Part shown: one piece after another, positions 44,177 through 53,376 of the stretch
Position numbering within the stretch: the first letter of the stretch is position 1
Layout of the letters: every line of letters starts with the position of its first letter
The notes under the pieces: generated by a model
The model's input: the letters and a program-made list of their open reading frames with translations, nothing else
Told to the model about the DNA's origin: nothing
Database searches by the model: none
Position numbers and translations under genes: made by a program
NCBI GenBank assembly: GCA_039805165.1
Contig: JBDLUS010000191.1
Location: forward strand, 1 to 64,000
Reading direction: 5' to 3'
DNA: 64,000 bases
Source of the DNA: CAIZGX01 sp039805165
Lineage (GTDB): Bacteria; Bacteroidota; Bacteroidia; Flavobacteriales_D; Sanyastnellaceae

Positions 44177-45402
44177 TTTCCTAAATCGTATTCCTTAATT
44201 TTTCTGTACAAGGTGCGCTCTGAAATTCCAAGTTCTTGTGCGGCATATTTGCGTCGGTTTCTGTGTTTTTGAAGAGCCTTTTTAATTAAGTCCTTTTCTG
44301 TTTGACTCAATGAAAGTGATTCTTCAACTTCCTCTTCATCGGTGCTGCTTCCGCTTCCCAAATGTATGATATTACTTGGAGCATTCACGCGAACGGGTAA
44401 ATCTGAATTTTCATGTTCTTCCGCTTGAAAAACTTTTTGAAAAAGCGCCGCGTTTTCATCTGAGTTTACGAAGTTGCTTCCACCTTGAATCATGCCCAAG
44501 ACTAGCTTTTTCAAATCGGTTAGGTCATTCCGCATGTCGAATAAGACCTTATATAAAATTTCACGTTCGCTGAAGTCATTGCCCGAATTTCCACCCATGT
44601 AAACAGGTTTGTTCGTGGCCATGTCTTGCGGTAAATAGCGAATCAGCAACTCGGGCGAAACAATGCGGTCTGTCTCTAGAATACTAATCTGCTCAGTAAT
44701 GTTTTTAAGTTGGCGAATATTCCCCGGCCAGCGATATTCTCTTAATGCATTGGCTCCTGAATCTGTTAATTGTAGAACAGGAATGCGATAGCGCTCTGCA
44801 AAATCAGTTGCGAACTTTTTGAACAACAACTCAATGTCAGCGCCTCTTTCACGCAACGAAGGCATGAAGATGGGTACCTGATTCAAACGGTAATAGAGAT
44901 CGTCACGAAATTTTCCGTTTTGAATGGCTTGCGCGAAATTCACATTGGTTGCAGCAACTACGCGCACATTCGTCTTTTGAACTTTTGAAGAACCCACGCG
45001 AATGAATTCACCCGTTTCCAAAACACGAAGCAGACGCACCTGCGTTCCTAAAGGAAGTTCAGCAACTTCATCTAAAAATATAGTCCCCTCATTGGCCTCT
45101 TCGAAATATCCTTTACGGCTTTCATGGGCTCCTGTAAAAGAGCCTTTTTCATGACCGAATAATTCGCTGTCGATTGTCCCTTCCGGAATAGCTCCACAGT
45201 TCACAGCGATATACGGTCCGTGTTTCCTTGAGCTTAAATGATGAATAATCTTCGGAATGCTTTCCTTCCCCACGCCACTCTCACCTGTAATTAAAACAGA
45301 CATGTTTGTAGCGGCAACCTGCATAGCAATATCCAATGCGCGATTTAGCGCAGGGGCATTGCCAATAATTCCATAGCGTGTTTTTACTGATTGAATTTCC
45401 AT
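44173..45402 (-). CDS. Sigma-54-dependent AAA+ transcription activator without a receiver domain
   Basis: The 409-residue product has a sigma-54 interaction AAA+ domain starting almost at the N-terminus: Walker A GESGVGKE (40-47), GSFTGA (87-92, the sigma-54 contact loop), Walker B IFLDE (108-112), then LRERGADIELLF and WPGNIRQLKN. A linker (~265-355) is followed by a Fis-type helix-turn-helix (~370-405, KYAAQELGISERTLYRKIKEY). There is no N-terminal receiver, PAS or GAF domain. It activates RNA polymerase carrying RpoN; targets are unknown. ATGA overlap with lptE puts it at the head of the lptE-secG run. Confidence 0.9.
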   Translation of the reverse strand: MEIQSVKTRYGIIGNAPALNRALDIAMQVAATNMSVLITGESGVGKESIPKIIHHLSSRKHGPYIAVNCGAIPEGTIDSELFGHEKGSFTGAHESRKGYFEEANEGTIFLDEVAELPLGTQVRLLRVLETGEFIRVGSSKVQKTNVRVVAATNVNFAQAIQNGKFRDDLYYRLNQVPIFMPSLRERGADIELLFKKFATDFAERYRIPVLQLTDSGANALREYRWPGNIRQLKNITEQISILETDRIVSPELLIRYLPQDMATNKPVYMGGNSGNDFSEREILYKVLFDMRNDLTDLKKLVLGMIQGGSNFVNSDENAALFQKVFQAEEHENSDLPVRVNAPSNIIHLGSGSSTDEEEVEESLSLSQTEKDLIKKALQKHRNRRKYAAQELGISERTLYRKIKEYDLGK

Positions 45403-45467
45403 AATTGCCGTTTAGTCAAGAACTAAACAAAGGTAGCGTAAGGTGACATTCTGTCACACTAAAAAAA

Positions 45468-46904
45468 TTAATCGATGTAAGTCTCGATTTCTCCGATTAA
45501 GGTCACTGCGGTAGCAGAAAGTGCATTTACCCAAACATATTGACCAATTTTCGCTTCTTTTTTCGAAAAAACCACTACAACGTTCTGTGTATTGCGTCCG
45601 TAAAAGTGTTCTTGCGATTTTTTAGAAATGCCCTCAACTAAGACTTTATGTCGCTTACCTACGTGCGCGGCTGTTCTTTCTGCTACACAAGACATGTGCA
45701 TGTCTATGATTTCGTTCAGGCGTTTGCTTTTCACTTCTTCCGAGACATTGTCTTCGAATTTTCTTTCGGCCAAGGTGCGCGGTCTTTCGGAATATTTGAA
45801 CATGTAGGCCATATCGTAGCGCACTTCCGCCATGAGCGAAAGCGTGTCTGCATGTTCTTCTTCTGTTTCATCGCAGAAGCCTGCAATCACGTCTGTACTA
45901 ATTGCACATTCAGGCATGTACTTGCGAATAGCTGCAATGCGATCGAGATACCATTCGCGAGAATACCCGCGGTTCATGCGCTTCAATACATCTGTGTTTC
46001 CACTTTGAACAGGCAAGTGTATGTAATCGCAGATGTTTTCATATTTCGCCATGGTGATAAGCACTTCATCGGTCATGTCTTTCGGATGACTGGTAGAGAA
46101 GCGAACGCGCAGGCTTGGACTTACTTCAGCAACAGCGGCAAGAAGTTGAGCGAAATTTACGGTTGGTTCATTCGGATCAACGATTTCTCCTTTTGCTGTG
46201 ATGTTCCATTTGTAACTATCTACGTTTTGACCGAGAAGGGTAACCTCTCGATAGCCGCGATTGAAAAGATCCGTAGCTTCTTCAACAATGGTTTTAGGAT
46301 CGCGGCTGCGTTCTCTTCCGCGTGTGAATGGAACTACACAAAAGGAACACATGTTGTCGCATCCGCGCATAATTGAGATAAACGCAGTTACACCGTTACT
46401 GTCTAAACGAACAGGGGTAATTTCGGCGTACGTTTCTTCACGGCTAAGCAAAACGTTTATGGCTTTGCTTCCGTGTTCAACCTGAGAAACGAGTCGAGGT
46501 AAATCGCGGTAGGCATCTGGACCCACCACCATGTCTACGAGTTTCTCTTCTTCCATGAGTTTTTCTCGCAAACGCTCGGCCATACAGCCAAGTACGCCAA
46601 CAACCATTTCAGGTTTGCGTTTCTTTACTGAATTCAAAAATTCAAGTCTTCCGCGAATGCGTTGTTCTGCGTTATCGCGAATGGCGCAAGTGTTTAGGAG
46701 CACAAGATCTGCTTCTTCAACATCGCGTGTTGTGGTGAATCCTTCTTGCGCCATAATAGAGGCTACAATTTCAGAATCTGCAAAATTCATTTGGCAACCG
46801 TAACTCTCGAGCAACAGTTTTTTTTGCGCGCCATTCTGATTTATGGGAGTCGAAATTTCAAAAAATTCGCCCTGTCTTGTCTCGTCAATTTGTTTTTCTT
46901 CCAC
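45468..46904 (-). CDS. miaB: tRNA-2-methylthio-N6-dimethylallyladenosine synthase
   Basis: The 478-residue product adds the methylthio group to i6A37 in tRNAs. It has the N-terminal UPF0004 domain with three cluster Cys (Cys37 in ESYGCQMN, Cys73 in LLNTCAIRDNAE and the Cys in VLGCMAERL), the radical-SAM CxxxCxxC motif (MRGCDNMCSFC), and a C-terminal TRAM domain (~405-475). The initiation codon is GTG at 46904. A TATTTTTG box lies 26 nt upstream. Confidence 0.96.
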   Translation of the reverse strand: MEEKQIDETRQGEFFEISTPINQNGAQKKLLLESYGCQMNFADSEIVASIMAQEGFTTTRDVEEADLVLLNTCAIRDNAEQRIRGRLEFLNSVKKRKPEMVVGVLGCMAERLREKLMEEEKLVDMVVGPDAYRDLPRLVSQVEHGSKAINVLLSREETYAEITPVRLDSNGVTAFISIMRGCDNMCSFCVVPFTRGRERSRDPKTIVEEATDLFNRGYREVTLLGQNVDSYKWNITAKGEIVDPNEPTVNFAQLLAAVAEVSPSLRVRFSTSHPKDMTDEVLITMAKYENICDYIHLPVQSGNTDVLKRMNRGYSREWYLDRIAAIRKYMPECAISTDVIAGFCDETEEEHADTLSLMAEVRYDMAYMFKYSERPRTLAERKFEDNVSEEVKSKRLNEIIDMHMSCVAERTAAHVGKRHKVLVEGISKKSQEHFYGRNTQNVVVVFSKKEAKIGQYVWVNALSATAVTLIGEIETYID

Positions 46905-46930
46905 AGTGTCTGGCTGTTTTGATTAGTGTG

Positions 46931-46938
46931 CAAAAATA
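46931..46938 (-). promoter_or_regulatory. Candidate -7 box for miaB
   Basis: On the minus strand, TATTTTTG matches TAnnTTTG exactly, 26 nt before the GTG start. A perfect palindrome begins 2 bp upstream of it. Confidence 0.45.
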
Positions 46939-46940
46939 AT

Positions 46941-46958
46941 CTATTTCTATAGAAATAG
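46941..46958. repeat. Perfect 18-bp palindrome in the miaB-topA divergent region
   Basis: CTATTTCTATAGAAATAG is its own reverse complement over all 18 bases. It lies just upstream of the miaB -7 box, in the spacer/-33 zone, and ~20 bp before the topA -33 region. An operator role is possible; a simple AT-rich coincidence is not excluded. Confidence 0.6.
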
Positions 46959-46979
46959 CATATATAATCGCATAACCAA

Positions 46980-47013
46980 TTTGGAGACTAACGAATAAAT
47001 GCATATACCTTTG
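46980..47013 (+). promoter_or_regulatory. Candidate topA promoter
   Basis: TTTG at 46980-46983 and TACCTTTG at 47006-47013 match the Bacteroidota -33 and -7 elements, with a 22-nt spacer, slightly longer than the usual ~19. The topA ATG follows 20 nt after the -7 box. Confidence 0.5.
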
Positions 47014-47033
47014 CCGCAATTCAAAAACAAAAT

Positions 47034-49454
47034 ATGGCTAAAAATCTTGTTATAGTAGAGTCCCCTGCAAAGGCGAAAACAATCGAAGGTTATTTGGGAA
47101 GTGACTACATCGTTAAGGCGAGTATAGGGCACGTTCGTGATTTGCCAAAGAATAATTTTGCGGTGAGTGCTGACGGAAATTTCGATGTGACTTACGAAGT
47201 TTACCCAGACTCGGAGAAGGTGGTTAGTGAATTGAAGAAATTAGCGAAAGACGCAATTAAAGATGATAAGTTTGTTTGGTTAGCGACGGATGAGGACCGC
47301 GAGGGAGAAGCAATTTCTTGGCATTTGTTGGAAGCAATGAAGATTGATGAAAGCAAAACAAAGCGTATTGTATTTTCCGAGATTACGAAGAAAGCAATCT
47401 TAGCGGCAATGGAAAAGCCAAGAACCATAGACATGGACTTGGTAAATGCTCAACAGGCAAGAAGAATTTTAGATAGAATAGTGGGTTTTGAACTTTCGCC
47501 AGTTTTGTGGAGAAAGGTTGGACCTTCTTTGAGCGCTGGTCGCGTGCAAAGTGTTGCCGTTAGATTAATTGTGGAAAGAGAGCGTGAGGTAGAAGCTTTC
47601 AATGCATCTGCCTATTTCGGAATCCGTGCCATGTTCGATTTGACTGATGCAGTATTAAAAGCAGATTTAAATGGAAAAATTTCTGACGGAACAGCTGCTC
47701 AAGCATTTTTAGAAGATTGTAAAAATGCAGAGTTTGCGATTTCCTCATTGGAAACGAAGCCAGGAACAAGAACGCCGGCGGCGCCATTTACAACTTCAAC
47801 CCTTCAGCAAGAAGCAGGTAGAAAGTTGGGTATGTCTGTGAAGGCAACCATGACTGTTGCACAGAAATTATATGAGAGCGGAAAGATAACCTATATGAGA
47901 ACTGACAGCATGAACTTGTCAGATTTCGCAAGGGATGCAGCGAATAAGGAGATTATTTCTAGTTTCGGTGAAGAGTATGCTTTTCCGAGAGTTTATAAAT
48001 CAAAGAAAGGTGCACAAGAAGCACACGAAGCTATTCGTCCAACCGACATGGCGGTAAAATCCATAGACGGTGACACGAATGAGAAAAGGCTTTACGACTT
48101 AATTTGGAAGAGAACATTGGCAAGTCAGATGGCCGATGCGAAATTGGAAAACACTACTGCACATGTGAACATTTCAACCCGAACCGAAACACTAGTTGCG
48201 AAGGGTCAAGTTGTGAAATTCCACGGTTTCCTGAAGGTGTATGCTGAAGGTACAGACGACGAAGAGTCTGACGAAAGTGGCGTTCTTCCTCCATTGCATG
48301 AGGGGCAGATTCTCGATTTGAGAAACATGGTGGCGCAAGAAAAATTCACACAGAAACCTGCACGCTATAGCGAGGCAAGTTTGGTGAAGAAAATGGAAGA
48401 GTTAGGTATTGGAAGACCTTCGACCTATGCATCTACAATCAGTACAATTCAGGCTCGAACCTATGTTGTGAAACAAGATTTAGAAGGTAAACCTCGATCA
48501 TACGCAGTCTACACGTTAGCGAATAAAAACATTACGTCAGAGACCAAAACAGAGAATACTGGAGCTGAAAGAGCGAAGTTGTTCCCAACAGATATTGGGC
48601 GAGTGGTAAATGATTTCTTGGTGGAAAATTTCAAGTCGATTCTTGACTATGCCTTTACAGCAAATGTCGAAGAAGAGTTCGATATCATTGCTGAGGGTAA
48701 TTTAGATTGGAAGAAAATGCTTCGTACATTCTACAATCCGTTCCATGAGAACGTAAATAAGACAATGAACGAAGCCGCTCGTGCTTCCGGCGAGCGTTTT
48801 TTAGGCGACGACCCAGCTACAGGAAAACCAATCATTGCGCGTATTGGAAGATTCGGTCCAATGATTCAATTGGGAACTGCTGAGGAAGAAGAGAAGAAAT
48901 TCGCATCGCTTCGTCCAAACCAAAGTATCAACACTATAACCTTGGAAGAAGCATTGGATTTATTCAAAATGCCACGTAACCTGGGTGAATGGAACGGAGA
49001 AAAAATTGTTGTGGGAATTGGTCGTTTCGGTCCGTATGTGAAATATAAATCTACCTACGCTTCACTTCGTGTGAAGGAAGGCGATGATCCATTCACTATT
49101 GATTTGGAAAGAGCAGTCAAACTCGTTGAAGATAAAATCAATGGCGTGAATGCAAACCTTCTTAAAACGTTCACTGAAGACGAGAATGTTCAAATCATTA
49201 ATGGACGCTTCGGGGCATATTTGAAATCAGGAAACTTGAATTTCAAACTTCCAAAAGGCGCCAAGGCTGAAGATATTTCTTGGGCTAACGCGCAGCAGAT
49301 TATGGAGGAACAGATGGAGCAAGCAACGAAAAAGGCTGCTTCCAGAAAGCCTGCGCCGAAAAAAGCACCAGCGAAAAAGGCTCCTGCGAAAAAAGCGGCA
49401 GCTAAGAAAGCACCTGCCAAGAAAGCCGCTGCAAAAAAATCACCGAAGAAGTAA
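47034..49454 (+). CDS. topA: DNA topoisomerase I
   Basis: The 806-residue product relaxes negative supercoils. It has the Toprim domain (LVIVESPAKAKTI at 5-17, ATDEDREGEAISWHL near 77-91), the type IA core with catalytic Tyr287 in ITYMRTDS, GRPSTYASTI near 465, and C-terminal repeats (RIGRFGPMIQLG, VGIGRFGPYVKY) without Cys4 zinc fingers. The last ~45 residues are Lys/Ala/Pro-rich (KKAPAKKA-type), like a histone H1 tail, and should bind DNA. The arginase-family gene and the gld genes follow in the same direction. Confidence 0.97.
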   Translation: MAKNLVIVESPAKAKTIEGYLGSDYIVKASIGHVRDLPKNNFAVSADGNFDVTYEVYPDSEKVVSELKKLAKDAIKDDKFVWLATDEDREGEAISWHLLEAMKIDESKTKRIVFSEITKKAILAAMEKPRTIDMDLVNAQQARRILDRIVGFELSPVLWRKVGPSLSAGRVQSVAVRLIVEREREVEAFNASAYFGIRAMFDLTDAVLKADLNGKISDGTAAQAFLEDCKNAEFAISSLETKPGTRTPAAPFTTSTLQQEAGRKLGMSVKATMTVAQKLYESGKITYMRTDSMNLSDFARDAANKEIISSFGEEYAFPRVYKSKKGAQEAHEAIRPTDMAVKSIDGDTNEKRLYDLIWKRTLASQMADAKLENTTAHVNISTRTETLVAKGQVVKFHGFLKVYAEGTDDEESDESGVLPPLHEGQILDLRNMVAQEKFTQKPARYSEASLVKKMEELGIGRPSTYASTISTIQARTYVVKQDLEGKPRSYAVYTLANKNITSETKTENTGAERAKLFPTDIGRVVNDFLVENFKSILDYAFTANVEEEFDIIAEGNLDWKKMLRTFYNPFHENVNKTMNEAARASGERFLGDDPATGKPIIARIGRFGPMIQLGTAEEEEKKFASLRPNQSINTITLEEALDLFKMPRNLGEWNGEKIVVGIGRFGPYVKYKSTYASLRVKEGDDPFTIDLERAVKLVEDKINGVNANLLKTFTEDENVQIINGRFGAYLKSGNLNFKLPKGAKAEDISWANAQQIMEEQMEQATKKAASRKPAPKKAPAKKAPAKKAAAKKAPAKKAAAKKSPKK

Positions 49455-49536
49455 AATGTGAATCATCACATTCCTTTGTTGAAATGATTTTTTAGTGAAG
49501 GGAAAATGATTGACTCATCCATGTAGTTTCGTACTC

Positions 49537-50703
49537 ATGGATTTGTCAGTATTTCTCTCACCGAGTATTTTTCACGATAGCTCGAATCGCTTCTTTGCGA
49601 ACAACACCCTAGGTGCTCAAACGCGTTTTTATTTCGATGATGAAAACGATTTGAATGAGAGGCAAATAGCAATTGTTGGTGTCTGTGAAGATCGAAATTC
49701 TGAGGACAATTCGGGGGCGGCCAATGCCCCGGATGATGTTCGAAGAGAGCTCTATAAATTGTTGTCTTGTGACGATTATTCAAAAATTGTTGATTTAGGA
49801 AATATTCTTCCTGGTGAGACGCCTGAGGACACTTATTACGCTTTGTCTGAAGTCTGCACGGCTTGTATGAAATTGAATATTGTGCCAATTGTCATAGGTG
49901 GAACACAAGACCTGACTTACGCCACTTACAAGGCTTATGAGGCCATGGAACAAACAGTAAATTTGGTTACCATCGATTCAAAATTAGATTTTGGATCTAG
50001 TCCAGATGACTCGAGCGCTGATGGGTATTTGAATCGAATAATTCTGCATCGCCCGAATTACTTATTTAATTTTTCTAATCTCGGGCATCAGCGATATTTA
50101 ACCGACAAAGCACTTCTTGATTTGACGGCCAAGATGTATTTCGATGCGGTAAGGTTAGGTGAAATTCAGCAGGATATTGCCATTGCAGAGCCAGTAATAC
50201 GCAATGCTGATTTACTCAGTTTTGATTTGAGTTCAATCCGATATTCTGAATTTATATCGACGAAAAAGAGTGGTCCCAACGGTTTTTTCGGACATGAGGC
50301 CGCCCAATTGTGCAAGTATGCTGGAATGAGCGAAAAATTGACATGTATTGGTTTTTATGAATTCAACCCTTCTTTAGATGACAGCGGTCAGTCAGCTAAG
50401 CTTATGGCTCAATTGATTTGGTGTTTCATTGACGGTTACCATGCACGAAGAGGCGATTATCCAGTTGCATCACTTTCAGAATACGAAAAGTTTATTGTGT
50501 TGCTAACCGATTCAGGAGATGAGTTGGTGTTCTATAAAAGTCCTCTTACTAATCGTTGGTGGTTGGAAGTAGCTTATCCGGCCGGGGCAGGCGAGAAGCA
50601 AGAGAGGAATCACGTGGTGCCATGCACATATTCGGATTATATTATGGCTTCACAGCAAGAGATGCCAGATCGATGGTGGAGAACTTTCCAAAAGCTCGTC
50701 TAG
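49537..50703 (+). CDS. Arginase/formimidoylglutamase-family protein with altered metal motifs
   Basis: The 388-residue product has the arginase-family layout, but the usual manganese motifs are changed. The GGDHS equivalent reads GGTQD (~residue 121), the DAHxD equivalent reads DSKLD (~147), and the SFDxD equivalent reads SFDLSSIR (~227). The rest (QIAIVGVCEDRNS, NAPDDVRRELYKL) and the C-terminal extension are Bacteroidota specific. Homologues are usually labelled formimidoylglutamase, a label I would not trust here because the ligands are missing. The ATG at 49537 is preferred over an upstream non-ATG frame. It lies between topA and the porP-gldKLMN operon, an order I recall from other Flavobacteriales. 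Confidence 0.75.
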   Translation: MDLSVFLSPSIFHDSSNRFFANNTLGAQTRFYFDDENDLNERQIAIVGVCEDRNSEDNSGAANAPDDVRRELYKLLSCDDYSKIVDLGNILPGETPEDTYYALSEVCTACMKLNIVPIVIGGTQDLTYATYKAYEAMEQTVNLVTIDSKLDFGSSPDDSSADGYLNRIILHRPNYLFNFSNLGHQRYLTDKALLDLTAKMYFDAVRLGEIQQDIAIAEPVIRNADLLSFDLSSIRYSEFISTKKSGPNGFFGHEAAQLCKYAGMSEKLTCIGFYEFNPSLDDSGQSAKLMAQLIWCFIDGYHARRGDYPVASLSEYEKFIVLLTDSGDELVFYKSPLTNRWWLEVAYPAGAGEKQERNHVVPCTYSDYIMASQQEMPDRWWRTFQKLV

Positions 50704-50904
50704 CAATCATTTAGGCTTCCAAGAATAAGCGGCTCTCTTTTTTGCCGCTATCGTGTTGAAAATCATAGGTTCTTAGTGGTTTATCTTTTAGTGAACATTG
50801 AATTTCGGTTGTTTTTTTTGTTTTTTTAAATAGATTTTCTATTTTAGCAAACTCTGTTACATCCCACATTGGGGTTTTTCAGTGTTAAACGAAAGAAACA
50901 AACG
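50704..50904 (+). other. Intergenic region before the porP-gld operon
   Basis: These 201 bp hold no gene. They include T-rich tracts and a candidate promoter at 50817-50847; no terminator hairpin was recognised. Confidence 0.5.
50817..50847 (+). promoter_or_regulatory. Candidate promoter of porP-gldKLMN
   Basis: TTTG (50817-50820) and TATTTTAG (50840-50847, 7 of 8 to TAnnTTTG) are 19 nt apart, the consensus spacing in Bacteroidota. The leader to the porP ATG would be ~50 nt. Confidence 0.55.
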
Positions 50905-51858
50905 ATGAAAAAACTGTATTTTCTTCTCCTAGCGTTTTCTCTTACAAGTGCTGTAAATGCTCAGCAAGATCCGCAATTTTCAATGTGGATGTTTGATAAG
51001 ATTTCTTTCAATCCAGCTGCGGCGGGAATTGATAACATGCATCAAATCCAAGCATTTCATCGTGACCAGTGGGATGGTTTTGACCGTGACCCTAAAACAT
51101 ATTTATTCAATTACAACGGATACGTTAAGGCTGCCGGAAGAACAGTCGGTCTAGGTTTGTCCGCTATGACTGAAGTTTTAGGTCAGGAGCAAAACAAATT
51201 TTTAAGACTATCAGGATCCTACCATTTACCAATTGGAAACAATATCCTTTCTGCAGGATTTCAAGTTGGAATGGTTTCAAAGACATTAGGTACGAACTGG
51301 GTTGCAATTGATCCTACAGATCCAAATATTCCAACAACTGGTCTTTCTCAGGGTGGTTTTGACGCGAATGTTGGTGTAATGTTTTATCAAAAAGATAAGT
51401 TTTACGCAGGGATAAGTGCTACGCATTTACCAGCAACGGATTTAGCTAATTTAGGTTTTGCAACTGCACGTCATTTTTACCTCATGGGAGGATACAACTA
51501 TGATTTGAATAATGGTTTGGTTGTTCGTTCAAATTTGCTAGTGAAGTCTGATATGAATGCTTCTCCTGCAATTGACGTAAATGCGAATGTTTTGTGGAAC
51601 AACTTATTGTGGGGAGGTTTGGCATTCCGTCCGGGAGATGCAATTGCTCCAATGGCAGGTATGCAAATGGCTTTGGCTACCCAGCAACAAGGTCGTTACA
51701 CATACACACACGGAATTAAAATGGGATACTCATATGATGTTACGCTTAGTACAATTAAAGACTATAGTGCGGGATCACACGAGTTCTTTGTAACATATGA
51801 ATTTAATCTAGGAAAAACTCCAATTCGCAGAATTTCAGGTGATCCTCGATTGTTGTAA
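50905..51858 (+). CDS. PorP/SprF-family type IX secretion membrane protein
   Basis: The 317-residue product has a signal peptide ending VNAQ and begins QDPQFSMWMFDKISFNPAAAGI, the start typical of PorP/SprF proteins, which form outer-membrane barrels in the T9SS and help attach type B cargo. Strands such as RTVGLGLSAMTEVLG and FYAGISATHLPATDL follow, ending in EFFVTYEFNLGK. The ATG at 50905 gives the signal peptide. The location just upstream of gldK suggests the main PorP-like partner of this T9SS; many paralogues exist in such genomes. Confidence 0.92.
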   Translation: MKKLYFLLLAFSLTSAVNAQQDPQFSMWMFDKISFNPAAAGIDNMHQIQAFHRDQWDGFDRDPKTYLFNYNGYVKAAGRTVGLGLSAMTEVLGQEQNKFLRLSGSYHLPIGNNILSAGFQVGMVSKTLGTNWVAIDPTDPNIPTTGLSQGGFDANVGVMFYQKDKFYAGISATHLPATDLANLGFATARHFYLMGGYNYDLNNGLVVRSNLLVKSDMNASPAIDVNANVLWNNLLWGGLAFRPGDAIAPMAGMQMALATQQQGRYTYTHGIKMGYSYDVTLSTIKDYSAGSHEFFVTYEFNLGKTPIRRISGDPRLL

Positions 51859-51936
51859 CAATAAAATGAAACCCAACGCAGTTATATATACGTTAGACTT
51901 AACCCAACATAGTTTAACTCATTAATTTAGGAAGTC

Positions 51937-53328
51937 ATGAAAAAATCAATTTTGTTTTTCGCATTAGTGTCTTCGTTGCTTGTAGGATGTTATCCTGGAC
52001 CAGCTGGAGAACTAGTAGGTGTTTACCCTCGCGAGGAATGGGTTCAAGTGAATCCTTACGGAATGAATTACATTCACTTCGGTTCCTTTACTATGGGAAA
52101 TAACGACCGCGATCTAGCAGGAGGTATGACTGTAAAGGCTAAGACCGTTACAGTTTCAGCCTTTTACATGGATCAGCATGAAATCTCAAACAATGAATAT
52201 CGTCAGTTCGTATACTGGGTTCGTGATTCTCTTATGAGAGATCAGTTAGCTCAAAACGAAATTGAAGGTTTTGGAATCTCTGAACGTGAAGATGGTCGCG
52301 AAATGGATCGTTTCATCAACAAAGGTTACAAATTAGATTGGGAGACCGAAATTGATATGGAGAACGATGAGATTTTCGATATCGTTTATGATGAATTCTA
52401 TCTTCAAGGAGCTGATAAATACTATGATCGTAAAGAAATCGATTCTCGCAAGTTGAAATACCGTTACTGGTGGATCGACTTCGAAGGAGCAGCTAAGAAA
52501 AAAGGAAACCGTGACGAAGAAACGGGAGAGAAAAACTCTTTGGATCAATTGCACTCTATTAAAATCAACTCAGACAGAACGAAGTTCGTAATCGAAGAGC
52601 AGATCAACGTTTATCCTGACACTTTGGTTTGGGCGCATGATTTCACTTATTCAAACAACACACACTTAACTGAAACTTATTTCTGGCATCCAGCCTATGA
52701 TGATTATCCTGTTGTAGGAGTTACTTGGGGTCAGTGTCAAGCGTTTTGCGCTTGGAGAACTCAAATCCTTAACGAGTGGAAGCAGCAAAACGGAGAAACA
52801 TTTGTTCAACGTTTCCGCCTTCCTTCAGAAGCTGAGTGGGAATATGCTTCACGTGGTGGTCTTTCAAATGAAGAGTACCCATGGGGAGGTCCATACACGC
52901 GCAATTACTTAGGTTGTCCATTGGCTAACTTTAAGCCTATGCGTGGTGACTATCCAGACGATAACGGTGTTCATACTGTTCCAATTGGATCTTATTCTCC
53001 AAACGGATGGGGACTATACAACATGGCTGGAAACGTAGCTGAGTGGTGTAACACTGCTTATGATGAAGCTGCATACGAGATCATGCATGATTTAAACCCT
53101 GAATACGATTATCGTGCAAAAGAAGACGATGCTACAACTCAAAAGCGTAAAGTAATTCGTGGTGGATCTTGGAAAGATATTTCTTACTTCATTCAATGCG
53201 GAAGTCGTTCATACGAATTCCAAGATACTGCTAAATCGTACATCGGATTCCGTTGTGTAATGACCTACTTAGGTCGCGGAAAGAGTGGTCCTTCTGAAGA
53301 TTGGAACAGCCCATCAGGAAGCGAATAA
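51937..53328 (+). CDS. gldK: Type IX secretion lipoprotein GldK (PorK)
   Basis: The 463-residue product is a lipoprotein (lipobox LVGC, Cys18) with a formylglycine-generating-enzyme/sulfatase-modifying (SUMF) fold: IHFGSFTMGNNDRD near 46-59, SAFYMDQHEISNNEYRQFV, FRLPSEAEWEYASRGG, NMAGNVAEWCNTAY and RGGSWKD. GldK forms, with GldN, the periplasmic ring under the outer membrane. An insert of charged sequence (~110-220) separates the two halves of the fold, as I recall for other GldK proteins. It is followed by gldL, which distinguishes it from GldJ. Confidence 0.94.
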   Translation: MKKSILFFALVSSLLVGCYPGPAGELVGVYPREEWVQVNPYGMNYIHFGSFTMGNNDRDLAGGMTVKAKTVTVSAFYMDQHEISNNEYRQFVYWVRDSLMRDQLAQNEIEGFGISEREDGREMDRFINKGYKLDWETEIDMENDEIFDIVYDEFYLQGADKYYDRKEIDSRKLKYRYWWIDFEGAAKKKGNRDEETGEKNSLDQLHSIKINSDRTKFVIEEQINVYPDTLVWAHDFTYSNNTHLTETYFWHPAYDDYPVVGVTWGQCQAFCAWRTQILNEWKQQNGETFVQRFRLPSEAEWEYASRGGLSNEEYPWGGPYTRNYLGCPLANFKPMRGDYPDDNGVHTVPIGSYSPNGWGLYNMAGNVAEWCNTAYDEAAYEIMHDLNPEYDYRAKEDDATTQKRKVIRGGSWKDISYFIQCGSRSYEFQDTAKSYIGFRCVMTYLGRGKSGPSEDWNSPSGSE

Positions 53329-53376
53329 TTCATAGAAACCAATTAAACCTCATAAATAACTTAAATTTTTAAATCA

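Noticed and set aside
45648..46376. 242-residue plus-strand frame opposite miaB
   Set aside because: It lies fully inside miaB, whose cluster-binding and radical-SAM motifs are unmistakable; no family signal in the antisense frame.
49455..49472. Inverted repeat after topA as terminator
   Set aside because: A 7-bp stem with a 4-nt loop exists, but no T tract follows, so I did not list it as a terminator.
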